Shown here one piece after another: positions 12,601-23,892 of a stretch of 64,000 bases of DNA. The translations under genes and the position numbers were made by a program. Position 1 is the first letter of the stretch; the number at the start of each line of letters is the position of its first letter. The notes below the pieces were generated by a model. It was not told where the DNA came from and searched no databases. It saw only the letters and a list, made by a program, of their open reading frames with translations. The stretch spans positions 19,220,001 to 19,284,000 of the forward strand of contig OZ038526.1 of NCBI GenBank assembly GCA_964036665.1, written 5' to 3'. The DNA comes from Gordius sp. MW1. Lineage: Eukaryota; Nematomorpha; Gordioida; Gordea; Gordiidae.

Positions 12601-14158
12601 CATCATCCCAGTAACTAATTTAAACCTAATCAATGGAATTTTAAAAATATTTACAGAGACATGAGTCAAAACTGGCCAACCTTTTTGAGAGGGATGAGGA
12701 TCTACAATTTCCTTATGGGTCCAGGGTAGAGCTGATTTATCCATACTTGATTCTAGCACACCAAATTTAGTTCCAAAACCTTTAACATAATCTACAACAA
12801 AAAATGCATTTTGTTTATTGAAGCAATCATAAAATTTAAAAAGAAACACTTAATGGTATGCACAATATTATAGTTATTAAGTTAGACCATGATTTATTAA
12901 ATAAATTAGAAAGAATAAGATTTAAGTTAATTTACTCAATTAAAAAGTGCTAAGCAGAGCTTTGTTAGACAAATAATTTAGCACTTGAAATAGTTAAAAC
13001 AAGACTTCAAATTAACAAGAGTCAAAATCCAATGCCTTCATTGAAAACACAAAAACTTATCAAACCCCATTTAAAAAAAACTGAAGTTTTTAATAGTCTA
13101 AAAGATTTATTGTAACTATTATCAACTATGTTTTGTGTGGTTATAATTTATAATGGTTTAGAAAATTTAATAAGCAACACTGTCAGGTTCTAAGATAACA
13201 ATGCACATAATTTGTTCATATGTAATTTGACAGATTAAAAAAGATTTTAAGGAGAATTAAAAATTATATAATGTGATGTTTATATAGTAATTTATTTCAT
13301 GAAATATATGAATTTCTAAAAAAAAATCAACTTATTTGGTCAATAATTTAAAATTCATGTAGTATTAAATGAACAAGTTACTCACCAGTTTGGGATGAAT
13401 GTTTGGGTACATTAGCAACATAATCATTGCCAGCTGCAGACTGTAAAAAACATAGCAAATCTTTGAGAAATTTATCAAATCAAAAAGCAATAAAATAAAT
13501 ACATATAAAATTAATAGAGATAGAAATTATACATAGCACCTAATTAGCACATATATGTTAAAAGTAGTAACAGCGACAAAAACATCTTTGTATTAACATT
13601 TAACCTCTAAAATATTATTAAATCAAAATAGAGTACACTAAGCTATAGCTTAGAAGGAGAAACCCTAACACCCTTCCATTTCTGAATTAATAACAATTTT
13701 TAAAATTATCTACAAAAAATCATAAAAACATTAAAATCAAAACAAATGTCCAGTCAATAGATATAAAAGGCAATTTATCAATAGCAAAAATATTGAAACA
13801 AATAAGAAACTTGATCCATTCTATCATTTTCAACCCCAAATTTTCCACCATAACCAAAAGAAGCTTGGGGCATATTTTTCAATTCTTCTGACTTAATAAT
13901 TTCATGAGATTTTATCACTGAATCTCTCAGTTCATTTAAACTAAATTGTATATTATTATTCAATGTTTAAAAAATAAATTACTCGATTGAACCCAAGTGT
14001 CCTGAACCTTCAACAGTTTTTGAGCCCCATCTTGACTCATTTTCGACAATATCATTCTTTAAAACATTTAAATAATTTATAAATAATCCTACAATAAAAT
14101 GAGGATCTGTTTCCCAATCATCATTGGTTTTCCCAAATACTGGTTTACTTTCGATCAT
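6642..14158 (-). CDS. CTTN: Cortactin (Arp2/3-binding actin regulator), 12 exons
   Basis: Exons (5' to 3'): 14158-14093, 14056-13983, 13940-13811, 13440-13386, 12791-12681, 12307-12230, 11734-11501, 10786-10604, 9807-9686, 8286-7995, 7265-7210, 6731-6642. All introns are GT-AG, phases match, and the sum is 1491 nt, 496 residues plus stop. The product has the cortactin order: an N-terminal acidic DDWETDP motif (Arp2/3 binding), the conserved [12 protein letters not shown] segment, cortactin repeats ([33 protein letters not shown], encoded by one 111-nt exon of 37 codons; and a divergent [11 protein letters not shown]), a basic helical region, a proline-poor linker, and a C-terminal SH3 domain ([34 protein letters not shown]). 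Cortactin promotes branched actin assembly at the cell cortex and recruits partners through SH3. Vertebrate forms have about 6.5 repeats; this one has about 2.5. The start ATG precedes DDWETDP by 13 codons. A T-rich acceptor near 14213 suggests an upstream 5'UTR intron. Larger introns carry C runs, a hAT-like GGGCCGGG end near 10310-10370 and an element head near 8985. Confidence 0.93.
8985..9030 (+). mobile_element. 5' end fragment of the CTATGCAATTTATGGGC element family
   Basis: ATGCAATTTATGGGCTCGC followed by GTCCGTCCGTCCGTCC matches the left ends at 35949, 40122, 40874 and 41097. No right end is seen nearby, so it is a solo fragment inside a cortactin intron. Confidence 0.5.
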
Positions 14159-14184
14159 TTCAAGTAAACAATTAAGTGAGAGAT

Positions 14185-14970
14185 AATTGAGTACAACTGG
14201 TCTGACTGGTCTACAAAAAAATAATTGAGAAACGGTCAACATATTCCGATAGAGTTTTTTGTGGTGAACACAAATATGTTTTTTGTTTTTTTCTTATACG
14301 TCAAGTTTTTTAGATATTTCGATTCAAAGTTGCGAAAATGACCATTTTTGACCTTTTTCGATGCTCAATAGAGCAATATTGAATGGCTAATTTTTTTTAA
14401 ACCTTTAAGGGGTAGAACCAACATAGGGTAAACATTGAAAAATGATATTTTTCCCCTATTATTTTTACTTTTTTTAATATATCGAATTTCAATTAGTCCC
14501 TATGCGAAGCGGCATCCCTTGAGGGCGTAATCATTATGCCACTACTCTTACACAACCCCACATCATCCAATCACTCACATGCACCAAGAGTATAGTATAA
14601 ACCCAATTAGATAGAGAGGGAGGGACGGAGGCTCAAAGGATGCCGCTTCGGATAGGGGCGAATTGTAATTCGATATATTGGAAAAAGTAAAAACAATAGG
14701 GAAAAAATTATTTTTCAATGTTTTACCCTAAGTTGGTTCTACCACTTAGAGGTTTAAATTTTTTAAAGCCATTCAATATCGCTCTATTGAGCATCGAAAA
14801 GGGTCAAAAATGGTCATTTTCGCAACTTTGAATCGAAATATCTAAAAAACTTGACGTATAGGAAAAAAACGAAAACCATATTTGTGTTCACCACAAAAAA
14901 CTCTATCGGAATATGTTGACCGTTTCCCGGTTATTTACACAAGACCATTATTTGTTGACTAGTGATAATA
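14185..14970. mobile_element. Foldback (palindromic) MITE
   Basis: Two arms of about 290-310 bp (14206-14519 and 14638-14947) are near-perfect reverse complements around a spacer of about 110 bp. Landmarks in each arm are GAAACGGTCAACATATTCC, TTTGTGGTGAACACAAATAT, ATACGTCAAGTTTTTTAGA and AAGCGGCATCC. There is no coding frame. The outer ends decay (AAGACCATTATTTGTTGACTAG on the right), so the exact boundary and target duplication are unclear. The left end lies within about 50 bp of the cortactin start codon. Confidence 0.85.
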
Positions 14971-15124
14971 ACGAACAGATGTTTATTGCATTAAAATTTT
15001 TAATAAATCATTTTTTTAGCAATGACAAATATATCAAGTAATGCTAAACATAATTATTTAGATAAATAAAGTACGTTGTCAGCTCCAAAAAGAATTTAAC
15101 TTTAGTCTTATTATTAAGTTGTCC

Positions 15125-15930
15125 CCATTCGCCGATCACCTTAGCCTTCTCGTCACTCCTTTTTTCTGACGTGTCCCAAGAACATTACTTATGTAGCACC
15201 AAATACGCATATGTGCAACGTTCTGAGTACTCTATGTAATCGGCTGTTGGAGTCTTCATTGAATCCCCCACTATTTATAAATCATCAATGTATATACGTC
15301 GTCTTCTGGAAATGGGCCGCGAAAAAGCATTCGCTTGACCCTAAATAGCCCCTAGTACGTTAAAATAATAAAATATGGCTTGTTTATTAACTCACAATTA
15401 TTCGATGGTAGGCCTTGGCGAGATCGATTTAGGTGAGGTACGTTGCGTTTCTCAGCTTCTAGGCAAGGTAATGCCTGCGCATATTATATGACCGTAAAAC
15501 GGTAGTCGATGGAATGTTTAAGGATTCAGTCAATCTTTGGCATTGGCACAACGGGCTCTCCATTGACACAATTACATCGTTCTTGATCCACTTGTCCAAT
15601 TTCCGCCTCCTTCGTCCATTCTAAGAGAACTCGTCGGGCGGGAATAAATATAGGACCCTTTTTTCATTAGTACGTGGACTTCTATGCCTCTTACCCCCTG
15701 TGGCGTCGCAATCTTCTAAATCGTCATTTAGCTGATTATACTCTAATGCCGTCCCGCGTTTAACGGGCTCGCTCGTGCCTTTATGGTCCACAAAGTTTAC
15801 TCATTAACGCTCCATGGCTGTTCCCAAGTTTTAACGAACCTTATACCAAATATCCTTTTCGAACTTCCTTTGTCCAGTTGGTGCCTAGAAAGGATGGTCT
15901 ATTCATAAATGCGACTTACAGTGGCGTGAA
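15125..15930 (-). pseudogene. Decayed LTR-retrotransposon reverse transcriptase
   Basis: On the minus strand, fragments in shifting frames resemble a Ty3-type reverse transcriptase in order: IDLAKAYHRI (palm motif A), a stretch like the AF-PFG region (FFAAHFQ), YIDDL (catalytic motif, with an early stop) and HRVLRTLHI followed by VMFLGHVR, the downstream LGH motif. Many stops and shifts are present. No LTRs were found. It lies beyond the 3' end of the RTE element of nest 1. Confidence 0.45.
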
Positions 15931-16489
15931 TTTCTGCGTCTGCCCAAGGCGGGCCTTGGCTTTTATCGTCGGCAACTATCTTTATTTCCATGTTTCCATA
16001 CCCATAGACAGTCAGAGTAAACATTTGGTTAACAAATATGACTAAGTTTAAAGGTTGGTTGAACAAAATACACTAACAACCTTTTGGCCTGTTTTTCAAA
16101 TCTCGGCTAAACCTAAAGGTCGACTAAGAAACACAAAAGATCTTTGGTCTGTTATGGTTTAATCGACTAAGATCAAAGGTCGGCTAAAAAAACCCAGGTC
16201 TTTTTATAGCACTGGTTACTAGAGCATCAATTGGCCTTTCTTTAACATTTTTAACTTTAGAGATGTTTTCTATGGTAAATAAATGAGAATTAATAAACTA
16301 ATATATGCAGGTAAATGTAATATTAACCTTCTGGCTATAGATTTCGATCGCGCCATTGTTGTAATATATTATTCTTTATAGGTAACAATAACTTCTTCTT
16401 TATATGACCGCTTATCACCTAGGCTGGTGATCAATCCTTTCAAGATTAAATTCTATTCGTCTTAATATTTACATAGAACTTGATTTATC
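15931..16489. other. Non-coding, short repeated GGTCGACTAAG motifs
   Basis: Around 16030-16210 a motif like AAAGGTCGRCTAARAAA recurs three or four times at irregular spacing. Nothing else recognisable. Confidence 0.35.
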
Positions 16490-16673
16490 ATTTGCATTTT
16501 CATATCCTGCCTAATTTATAATTCCACCTAAGCTTGGGTCTTCCCCTCTTTCGTTTTCCTTCTAAAATTGACTTGACCATTTTAATTCCGACGTAGCAAT
16601 CGTCCCTTCTCTCGACATGGTCATACCATCTAAGTCTGTTTGTCACAAGCTTTATCTTAATAGATGTTGTACT
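16490..16673 (-). pseudogene. RTE element, C-terminal piece
   Basis: Minus-strand translation gives NRLRWYDHVERRDD and then GKRKRGRPKLRW, the conserved C-terminal signature of RTE-like polyproteins (RLRW-GHV-R and the K/R-rich GRP-RW motif), then a stop. This is the 3' end of the nest 1 element. Confidence 0.75.
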
Positions 16674-17890
16674 TAGTGTTGTGTTGGAGCGCGTTATTTA
16701 AGACTAGCGCTTTAAAAGGAGTAGACAGACTAGGTACCATCACCGTTATAAAGGTCCATCGTGACTCGTGAGATGCGCTCTTCAAGTGTAAAGTCCCATT
16801 TTTTTACTAATTATGGGGCGAGCGCTCTTGATGTGACATATTTTCTTAAACCCACACAGTGATGAAACAAATAAGGCATGAGGGGGAGGGGGTACTTGGT
16901 ACTATTTACTATCTTTTAACAGCAACACTGTGGATGAATAAATGCTTATTTGATTTTATATTTATGTATGTCAAACCTATGGCATGAATACCTAGCTACG
17001 AGTTGCAAATTGAATGTAAACTTAATTATAACCAGTTACAACAAAAATTTCCTAAATTTATCAACTTTGTGTTAAAATAGGGATACTGGGGCAGGATTAA
17101 TTCTATTTTTTAATTGTTTAAAAATTACAGGCATTAAATGCGGTCAAGTTAAAAAGGGGAGACATCTGAAAAAGAATTGTATCGAGTAAATTCATATTAG
17201 TTTTAAAAGCGGGTATTTATTATCGATACGATTTGTTTTTTTTTAATTATTGGAACAAATGTAGGGCCATTATTAAATGGGACTTTACTTCAAACATAAT
17301 AATGTTTTGTATTATATTTTTTAATATCAAATTGGCATTTTATATTCTCATTTTTATATCAGCCGCAGTTAAAGTAAAATCTAAATTTGGCTGAACAAAC
17401 TCATATAAATGCTACATTATGTATATAATCTTTAATCAAATTGCAAAATTTCATTTTTTTACTATAAAATTTATTTAATATTTGAAGAAAAAAATTGAAT
17501 CACACCCCCCCCCCCCCCCGTAAATAAAATCCTGCGTATTCCCCTGGCTTAATTGCTTAAGAGGAGTAAAAGTTTAATGTCCGGTACCTTCTATTGTATA
17601 GATAGAGTTTTAATTATCATCAGTTTACAATTTAAAGATAGCTTAGAATATTGTACTTGACTGCACGCACAGTACACATCGTGTTGATGACAATAACAAC
17701 TAGCTAACACCCTAAGCATATATCTAATAGTCCATCAGGGTTTCTATGAAAAATAATACACTAGTGGTCGGTTTGCAACACACCCACATTGAATGTCTTC
17801 ACAAAAGGAGACTAAGAATGTGTGTGTGGTATTTTATTAAAACTACAAAACCACATCTGCAGACCATAGGGCGCGCCCTTCACAATACTA
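16674..17890. mobile_element. Non-autonomous hAT element, second copy of the 33088 family
   Basis: Termini TAGTGTTGTGTTGGAGCGCG (left) and, inverted, TAGTATTGTGAAGGGCGCGC (right). The interior is collinear in reverse complement with 33088-34268: GAAGACATTCARTGTGGGTGTGT, the CATCATCAACAC stretch, ACGCAGGATT and a C/G homopolymer. The flanking 8-mers agree poorly (GTTGTACT, GTTCCAAA), so the target duplication has decayed. It separates two pieces of the RTE C-terminal region. Confidence 0.75.
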
Positions 17891-18292
17891 GTTCCAAATT
17901 TCACCTTCCTTCATTTTGTTTATGTTCTTTTTTGCTTACTTCTAGCATCTATCTTAGCATTCTTATTCCATGGACAAGTTGCTCTACCCTCCTATGTGTA
18001 CCCCATCGCCCTATACATGGCTGTTGGCTGTATGATGGACAGGTACACTGTACCTTTAAGTCTTCTTGGGATGTTTTTGTCACAGAACGCCAGTTAAATC
18101 CCTCCATTTCAGCCATACGAGATCTATTACTTGGATTTCTTTATCCATTCTACCATCCGCTTGAAGTGTTGTTCCTAAATATTTTGAAGAAAATCAGCCT
18201 GTTAGTTCTCAGTCGCCTAAAGTAAGGGATGCAAACTTTATCTCCATGTATTCTGTTATCTTTCGATTTACCCTGATACCACTATCTTCTAG
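17891..18292 (-). pseudogene. RTE element, post-catalytic RT/thumb piece
   Basis: Minus-strand fragments read LEDSGIRVNRKITEYMEIKF, then KYLGTTLQADGRMDKEI, a W-KWR-LTGVL segment and IPRRLKGTVYLSIIQPTAMYG in shifting frames. These match the order of the region after the catalytic motif in RTE-like RTs (GL-VS-KTEY, FKYLGS, P-KLKGKVYKTVVRP--LYG). It joins in frame to the piece ending at 23654 across the Ty3 insertion. Confidence 0.75.
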
Positions 18293-18842
18293 CTTTAATA
18301 GTCCTGGTTTATTGTCAAACATATAAAATGGCGTAAAACCAATGGACCTATCCGCGGTTAAATCGGTAGGATAATGATATTTTGGGTATACAGGTAGACG
18401 TTGTTCGATGGGCGGGGGGAAAATATCAGTGCAGAAACTAGGTGAGAGTGGGAGATGTCTAAGGACTAATACAAGTATTGGGTTAGGGGCGGTTTGGTTT
18501 TTTCGGAGATGGTTGCAGCAGGACAAACGAGTTCTAAGTAGAAATAGAAAATATAATTAATTTCAGGGTAAAATTCACGCTATTTAAACCCTGTCGATGT
18601 ACTGCACTTCTCAATTTGCCTGAGGGATGCCCTTTGACCTTATGACAGGTCGATGTACTGCACATCTCGATTAGCACGAGGCATGCATTATACATATTCG
18701 TCTGCTTCTAATTAGTGCCTTAAACAAACCATTAATTAGGAATCTCCCGCAGACGATAAATAGTTTCTTACCCATTTATTCACATCGTTTAAACATTATT
18801 CCCACCACTAATTAGATTTCTTCCAAAATTAATTGGACAACA
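18293..18842 (-). repeat. 3' LTR of the nest 1 Ty3 element
   Basis: About 550 bp, similar to 23086-23649 with scattered substitutions and a few indels. On the minus strand it begins TGTTGTCC right after the polypurine tract. A 105-codon minus-strand frame across it is incidental. Confidence 0.85.
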
Positions 18843-18865
18843 CCTTCCTCTTTTACCTTTTCCGG
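18843..18865 (-). other. Polypurine tract of the Ty3 element
   Basis: On the minus strand AAAAGGTAAAAGAGGAAGG lies directly before the LTR start, the usual position of the plus-strand DNA primer. Confidence 0.75.
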
Positions 18866-18871
18866 CACCTC

Positions 18872-21800
18872 CTATTTAGGGCCAAGTAAAAGTTGCTGCA
18901 GGACCTCCGTCGCACTCTGCGACGACACATTATTACTTGATGGTGCTGACTCATCAGCCCTCTGAGTTACTTCGGGAGTAGCCTGAGGTACGTCACCTAC
19001 TTGTGACGTCTCTGTGCTCCGTCCCGCGCACATTGGCATACGTGCCATCTGCGGCACCTATTAAACTTCCTCCGAGGTCTATCCTCGGGCCTGCCATGCC
19101 GTTGACCCACATACTTACTTGGTCCTCCTCATAACCAGTGGTGGTGGCTCAAGCATAGCCACTATCCTCGGTACCCCATCCCCCCAATTATTACGGTTAG
19201 GTGTATGGGTCCCGGTGGACGGATGGCAACAGTTCTTCTTACCACCACTTCCACTACGCACCAGGACATCTGTAGTTGCATCTAAATATAAAAATTAATT
19301 AGACATCGTGCATTAGTAATTGCTCCAAATGTCTTATTTCCTCTTTTTGCCTTTCTAAAAGTCTTAATTTATAAATCTTATTAGCTATATGAATAATACG
19401 TGCCAAAACCCACATGAGTTTACCTGCATAGTTACGTGACCATACTGGTTGATCTACCTTAAACGAGGGGTAGTTGTTAAAGTATTATTAATATCTAATT
19501 CTAATAAAAAATCAGGCGGATATCTTAATTTACGTTTAAGAAACTCTTTGCCTACCGGTAAACGATCCGGATACCTGGGTGACATGTTATGATATAATTT
19601 ATAGAGCCATGTACCGTCCTTACCCGACTGAGATAATCAAATCCATTTTTTAACTATACCTACATATCTCTCAAACTGTCCATTAGAACTTGGATGATAT
19701 GGTGGTGTTAATACATGTCTTATTTTCCATTGTTCACAAAATTTATTAAACTCTGCGCTAGTAAATGCTCTGCCGTTATCGGGTGCTACCTTTTAGAAAA
19801 TTAATCGTTACCAGGGTAGAAATATTAAAAACCTTTCTAAATTCAGTCCAACCCGAAAAAGCATCTACATTTAAAATACAGCGTTTTTTATCAAGTTCGA
19901 AAAAATCAATGTGTATGCAATCCCAAGGTTCTCAAGGACGTGTCCTCTCGCGGCTTTGTCTCTGCGAGGCATGGCCGTTTTTGCCTTGCACCATTCACAT
20001 TGTTAAACCTGTCTTTCAATATCTTTCGTCATCTTAGGCCACCAGACATACCTTCTAGCCATGTCTTTCATCTTTGTAATACCTGTATGCCCTTCGTAAT
20101 GTACCTTTAAAACATCCTCCCGCAGCTCGGTAGGTATGACAACTTTTTCGTCTCGTTTAATTACGTTATACTCCAAATAAAGCTCATTAAGCACATGTTT
20201 AAAAGCTAAAGGTACCGACTGATTATCCTCATTACTCAATAAAATATCTTTTATTTTAAGAAAATCCGGGTCAGTCTCTGAGCTAACTATAGTGTTAAAC
20301 TCAACATTTTTTAATACATCAATGTAATGCTCACTAGTTTGCGTGGTTTCCATACCGTTGTCATCTATCTCGTTATTACCACTCATACGCGACAAAACGT
20401 CTGCTAAACAATTATTTTTACCTTTACGATATTTTAATGTTAAAGAAAAATTACCAAGTATTAATAACCACCTTTGCAAACGTGGGGACATCAAGTATTC
20501 AGTATTAATTTTTTGGTATAAATTAATTAAAGGCTTGTGATCGGTAAAAACGGTAAAGGTCTTGCCAATTAAATATTCTCTACATCGTTTTAAACCAAAT
20601 GTTATAGCAATCGCTTCTTTTTTAATTACAGAATAATTGCGTTCCGCTCTATTAAGTCTACGCGAAAAATAAATTACAGGATGTTCAATTCCATCCTTGA
20701 CCTGACATTAAGCTCCTCCTGTACCCGTGTTGGATGCATCAACATTTAAGATGTGCTCTTTACTCGGATCAAAACATTTTAAGATGGAGTCTTTTAACAA
20801 TATTTTCAATTAATTAAAACATTGATCTTCCCTATCTTCCCATTTAAATAAAACATTATCTTTAGCTAATTCATATAGGGGACCAGAATACTTAGTGTAG
20901 TTATCAATAAACCTGCTGTAATAATTCGCCCTGAAAACGAGGACAACTCCTTTTGATTATTAGGCCTTTAAATATTTTTTATAGCTTCAATTTTAAACAC
21001 ATTAGGTTTTACACAGCCATCGGATATTATATGTCCTAAATAAGTAATTTAAGTTACCCCAAAAATACATTTATACGCGTAAATTTTTATTTTTAATTAA
21101 TGATAAAACCTTTACTAATCTTAAGTCATGCTCGGCTTGCGTTGAACCCGTTACTAAAATGTCATCTAAATAGAAAAATATGCCATCTAAATTATTAAAA
21201 ATAGAAGCCATCGCTCGTTGAAAAACTGGCGCAGACACACTTAAAACAAAAGGTAATCGTTTAAAAGCAAACAAACCTCTATAGGTATTTATTGTTAAAA
21301 TCTTAGACGTCTTATCATCTACACGTAACTGAAAGTAAGCATTTCTAAGATTTAATTTTGAAAGAATTTAGAACCTTTCAAATTAGCAACCATTTCTATT
21401 CTGGGTAGGGGGTATTTAACATCTATCACATGTTTATTAATTGTAATTATGTAATCAGCGCACACCCGTATACTACCGTCATTTTTCTTAGCGGGAACAA
21501 ACGGAGTGGTCCATTCAGAATACTATTGGCTCGATAATATTCTCTTTTAACCAACTATCTATAACGTTATTGACCTTATCAATCCACATAAATGGTATTC
21601 GACGGGCAGAACAAAATCGAGGAATTGCATCTGAGTTAATTTTTATCGAAAAAATGTAATCATTCAAACAACCTAGTTCTTCACGCAAAATTTCTATAAA
21701 CTCAGCTTTAATTTTATCAATGTTATAATGCCACAGTTTCCCAACGTACTGACCATCACAATCAACCCGACCAGAGGTCCTAGCCTTATCAACAAAAACC

Positions 21801-22629
21801 CTTGTGAAACCGAGCCTGGCTCATTTACTAAGTCCATTGCCTTAATAATAACAACCAAGAATTTATGCTCGTTTATAGATGCTACCTTGAAACCGGGTGT
21901 TGCATGGTCATCAGCATTATTAATTAAACAATTGATTTTCATTTCTATCATTATTACACGTATAATTTTTACAAATATCCCACCAATTAACTAGAGGCCA
22001 ATTAATTTTATCCAATTCCAACCCATAATATTATCTATTTTTTCATCGATAATAAATAACTCTAATTCCAAAACTTTCTTGCCTGCACATACTCGAACTT
22101 TAGTACTCCCTAAAATTTTAATATTCGAACCGTCTAATTGTTTTACTAAAACATGACTTTTATTAATGTTTTTAAAAGGCCATTGTTTTAGAAAATTACA
22201 TTAACTCATTACGGAGGTTGAGGCACCAGAGTCTAATAGGAAATTTATTCGCTTACCTTCAATATTTAAATAAACCACCGGAGTTTGTAAAGAATTAAAA
22301 AAATTAGTATAAACAATAATAATGTTGCCAGCGCCAATCGAGCGTCAATTCAAGTTACGCGGCCCAGGATTAAAAAAATTTTCCTGCGTGGCTCTATCTT
22401 CAAAATTACCCGGAATAATTTGATTACCATTATAAAATTGTCTATTCCCGTAAAATCTCTTTTAGTGTTCTCGCGACTGCGATCGATGTCTAAAGTGCGC
22501 CTTGTTATTATTAAAGTTACGACTTACATGACAATTACACCTTATATGGCCCAACTTATTACAACTATAGCATCGAGGGACCGATGTCTTAACCCTGTAA
22601 ATTTGTTATACGCGATGCATTTTAATTAA
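18872..22629 (-). pseudogene. Ty3 gag-pol remnant
   Basis: Read from right to left. Zinc knuckle CYSCNKLGHIRCNC near 22580-22530. Protease FLLDSGASTSVMS near 22245-22205. RT from about 21600 to 21075 with GSIRVCADY, KRLPFVLS, FYLDDILVTGST. RNase H up to the MSPRLQRWLL and RKGKNNCLADVLSRM segment (20494-20380). Integrase H2C2 domain (HYEGHTGITKMKDMA, RRYVWWP) ending near 20003, and the integrase core end YHPSSNGQFERYVGIVKKW with WLYKLYHNMSPRYPDR near 19700-19540. A Ser/Thr/Gln-rich tail is at 19057-18872. Stops and frameshifts in RT and integrase rule out function. The residues are close to those of the second Ty3 element at 46924-52437. Confidence 0.82.
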
Positions 22630-23040
22630 CATTATGATTTCAATTATTATCAGTAATAAAAACATGAAAAACATCTTTTCGCTTATAACAAAATTAATAA
22701 AATTAAACAAAGTTTTTGGTACAAACATGATAATAATAATAAGATAATTGACCAATCAAAAATAAAGAAATTAAATTTATGGCGTAGACACTAACAATTT
22801 AACTAAAGTCCACCTAAAGGAGGTAATATACAGACTAATTATAAAAATTAATATTAAGATAATCATAACGAGTAAAGATTTTTCCATTATTAATAAAAAA
22901 AATTAAGAAACTTAGGTGGTCATTTTTTTGTACGAAAAATCGAACGTTTAATGCCTCGAGTCCTGTGGTTCGGGACTGAAGGTCGAGATCTTTAAAGGAA
23001 ATTCGGGTCCTCGCCTCTAGTTGTGGGTTGAGCCTCGTAC

Positions 23041-23085
23041 TACCATTTTAATGGTTGTGCTACCAATTTAATAATCGTGCTACCA
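23041..23085 (-). other. Primer-binding site, triplicated
   Basis: Immediately after the 5' LTR the minus strand has TGGTAGCACGATTATT, then TGGTAGCACAACC about 20 bp on, then TGGTAGTACGAGG. The first is placed like a tRNA primer-binding site, complementary to a tRNA 3' end in CGTGCTACCA. The other two are tandem near-copies with a 20-bp period. Confidence 0.55.
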
Positions 23086-23649
23086 ATTTAGTACTCGTGA
23101 TATTTATTGTTAAACAAATAAAATGGCGTAAAACCAATTGACGTATCCGCGGTATAATGTTATTTAATTAAATCGGTAGGATAATGATATTTTGAGTATA
23201 AAGGTAGACGTTGAACGATGGGCGGGGGAAAATATCAGTGCGGAAACTAGGTGAGATTGGGAGATGTCTAAGGACTAATGCAAGTAGGGTTAGGGGCGGT
23301 TTGGTTTTTTTGGAGATAGTTGCAGCAGGACAACGAGTTCTAAGTAAATTTTTTTTTAAATTAATTTCAGGGTAAAATTCCCGCTATTTGAACCCTGTCG
23401 ATTACTGCACTTCTCAATTTGCTTGAGGGATGCCCTTTGACCTTACGACAGGTGGATGTACTGCACATCTCAATTAGCATGAGGCATGCCTTTTACATAT
23501 TCGTCTGCTTCTAATTAGTGCCTTAAACAAACCATTAATTAGGAATCTCCCGCAGACGATAAATAGTTTCTTACCCATTTATTCACATTGTTTAAACATT
23601 ATTCCCACCACTAATTAGATTTCTTCCAAAATTAATTGGTTATACAACA
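23086..23649 (-). repeat. 5' LTR of the nest 1 Ty3 element
   Basis: About 564 bp, aligned with 18293-18842 over its length, ending ACAACA on the plus strand before the CTAG target repeat. Confidence 0.85.
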
Positions 23650-23653
23650 CTAG

Positions 23654-23892
23654 AATTTCCCCATCTATTTGCAATATTAGCCAATTTTTGTTTTGGCACA
23701 GGGGATTATATCGTCTGCAAAGACCATTGCCCAAGAGGCTTCCTCGCCCAAATCATTTTTAATAATATCTATTTTATTATGATAAGAAGGGACTAAGAGC
23801 TGAACCTTAATGGACTCTAATATTAGTGGCAAAATCCTTTTTTAGTCTACACCGTTTTTGTGACTTACGTTTTATTTGCCTTGTACATATCT
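23654..23892 (-). pseudogene. RTE element, catalytic RT piece
   Basis: Minus-strand fragments read YKANKTYVTKTV, then RVH-GSALSPFLS (the HQGSALSP motif B with one stop), then EEASWAMVFADDIIPCAKTK, in which FADD is the catalytic motif C. Several frames are needed. It continues the piece ending at 26929 and is followed across the Ty3 insertion by 18292-17891. Confidence 0.75.

Larger units (their letters stand above)
18293..23649 (-). mobile_element. Ty3-type LTR retrotransposon, decayed, both LTRs
   Basis: A full-length minus-strand element. Its LTRs are 18293-18842 (3' LTR) and 23086-23649 (5' LTR). A 4-bp target repeat CTAG is at 18289-18292 and 23650-23653. A purine-rich tract abuts the 3' LTR and a TGG-starting primer-binding site abuts the 5' LTR. 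Between them, from 5' to 3', are a gag zinc knuckle, protease, reverse transcriptase, RNase H and integrase, the Ty3 order (RT before integrase). Frames are broken repeatedly. Confidence 0.88.

Noticed and set aside
18209-18526. 105-codon minus-strand gene
   Set aside because: Lies across the 3' LTR and RTE tail; part of it is the RTE thumb motif, the rest is LTR sequence.
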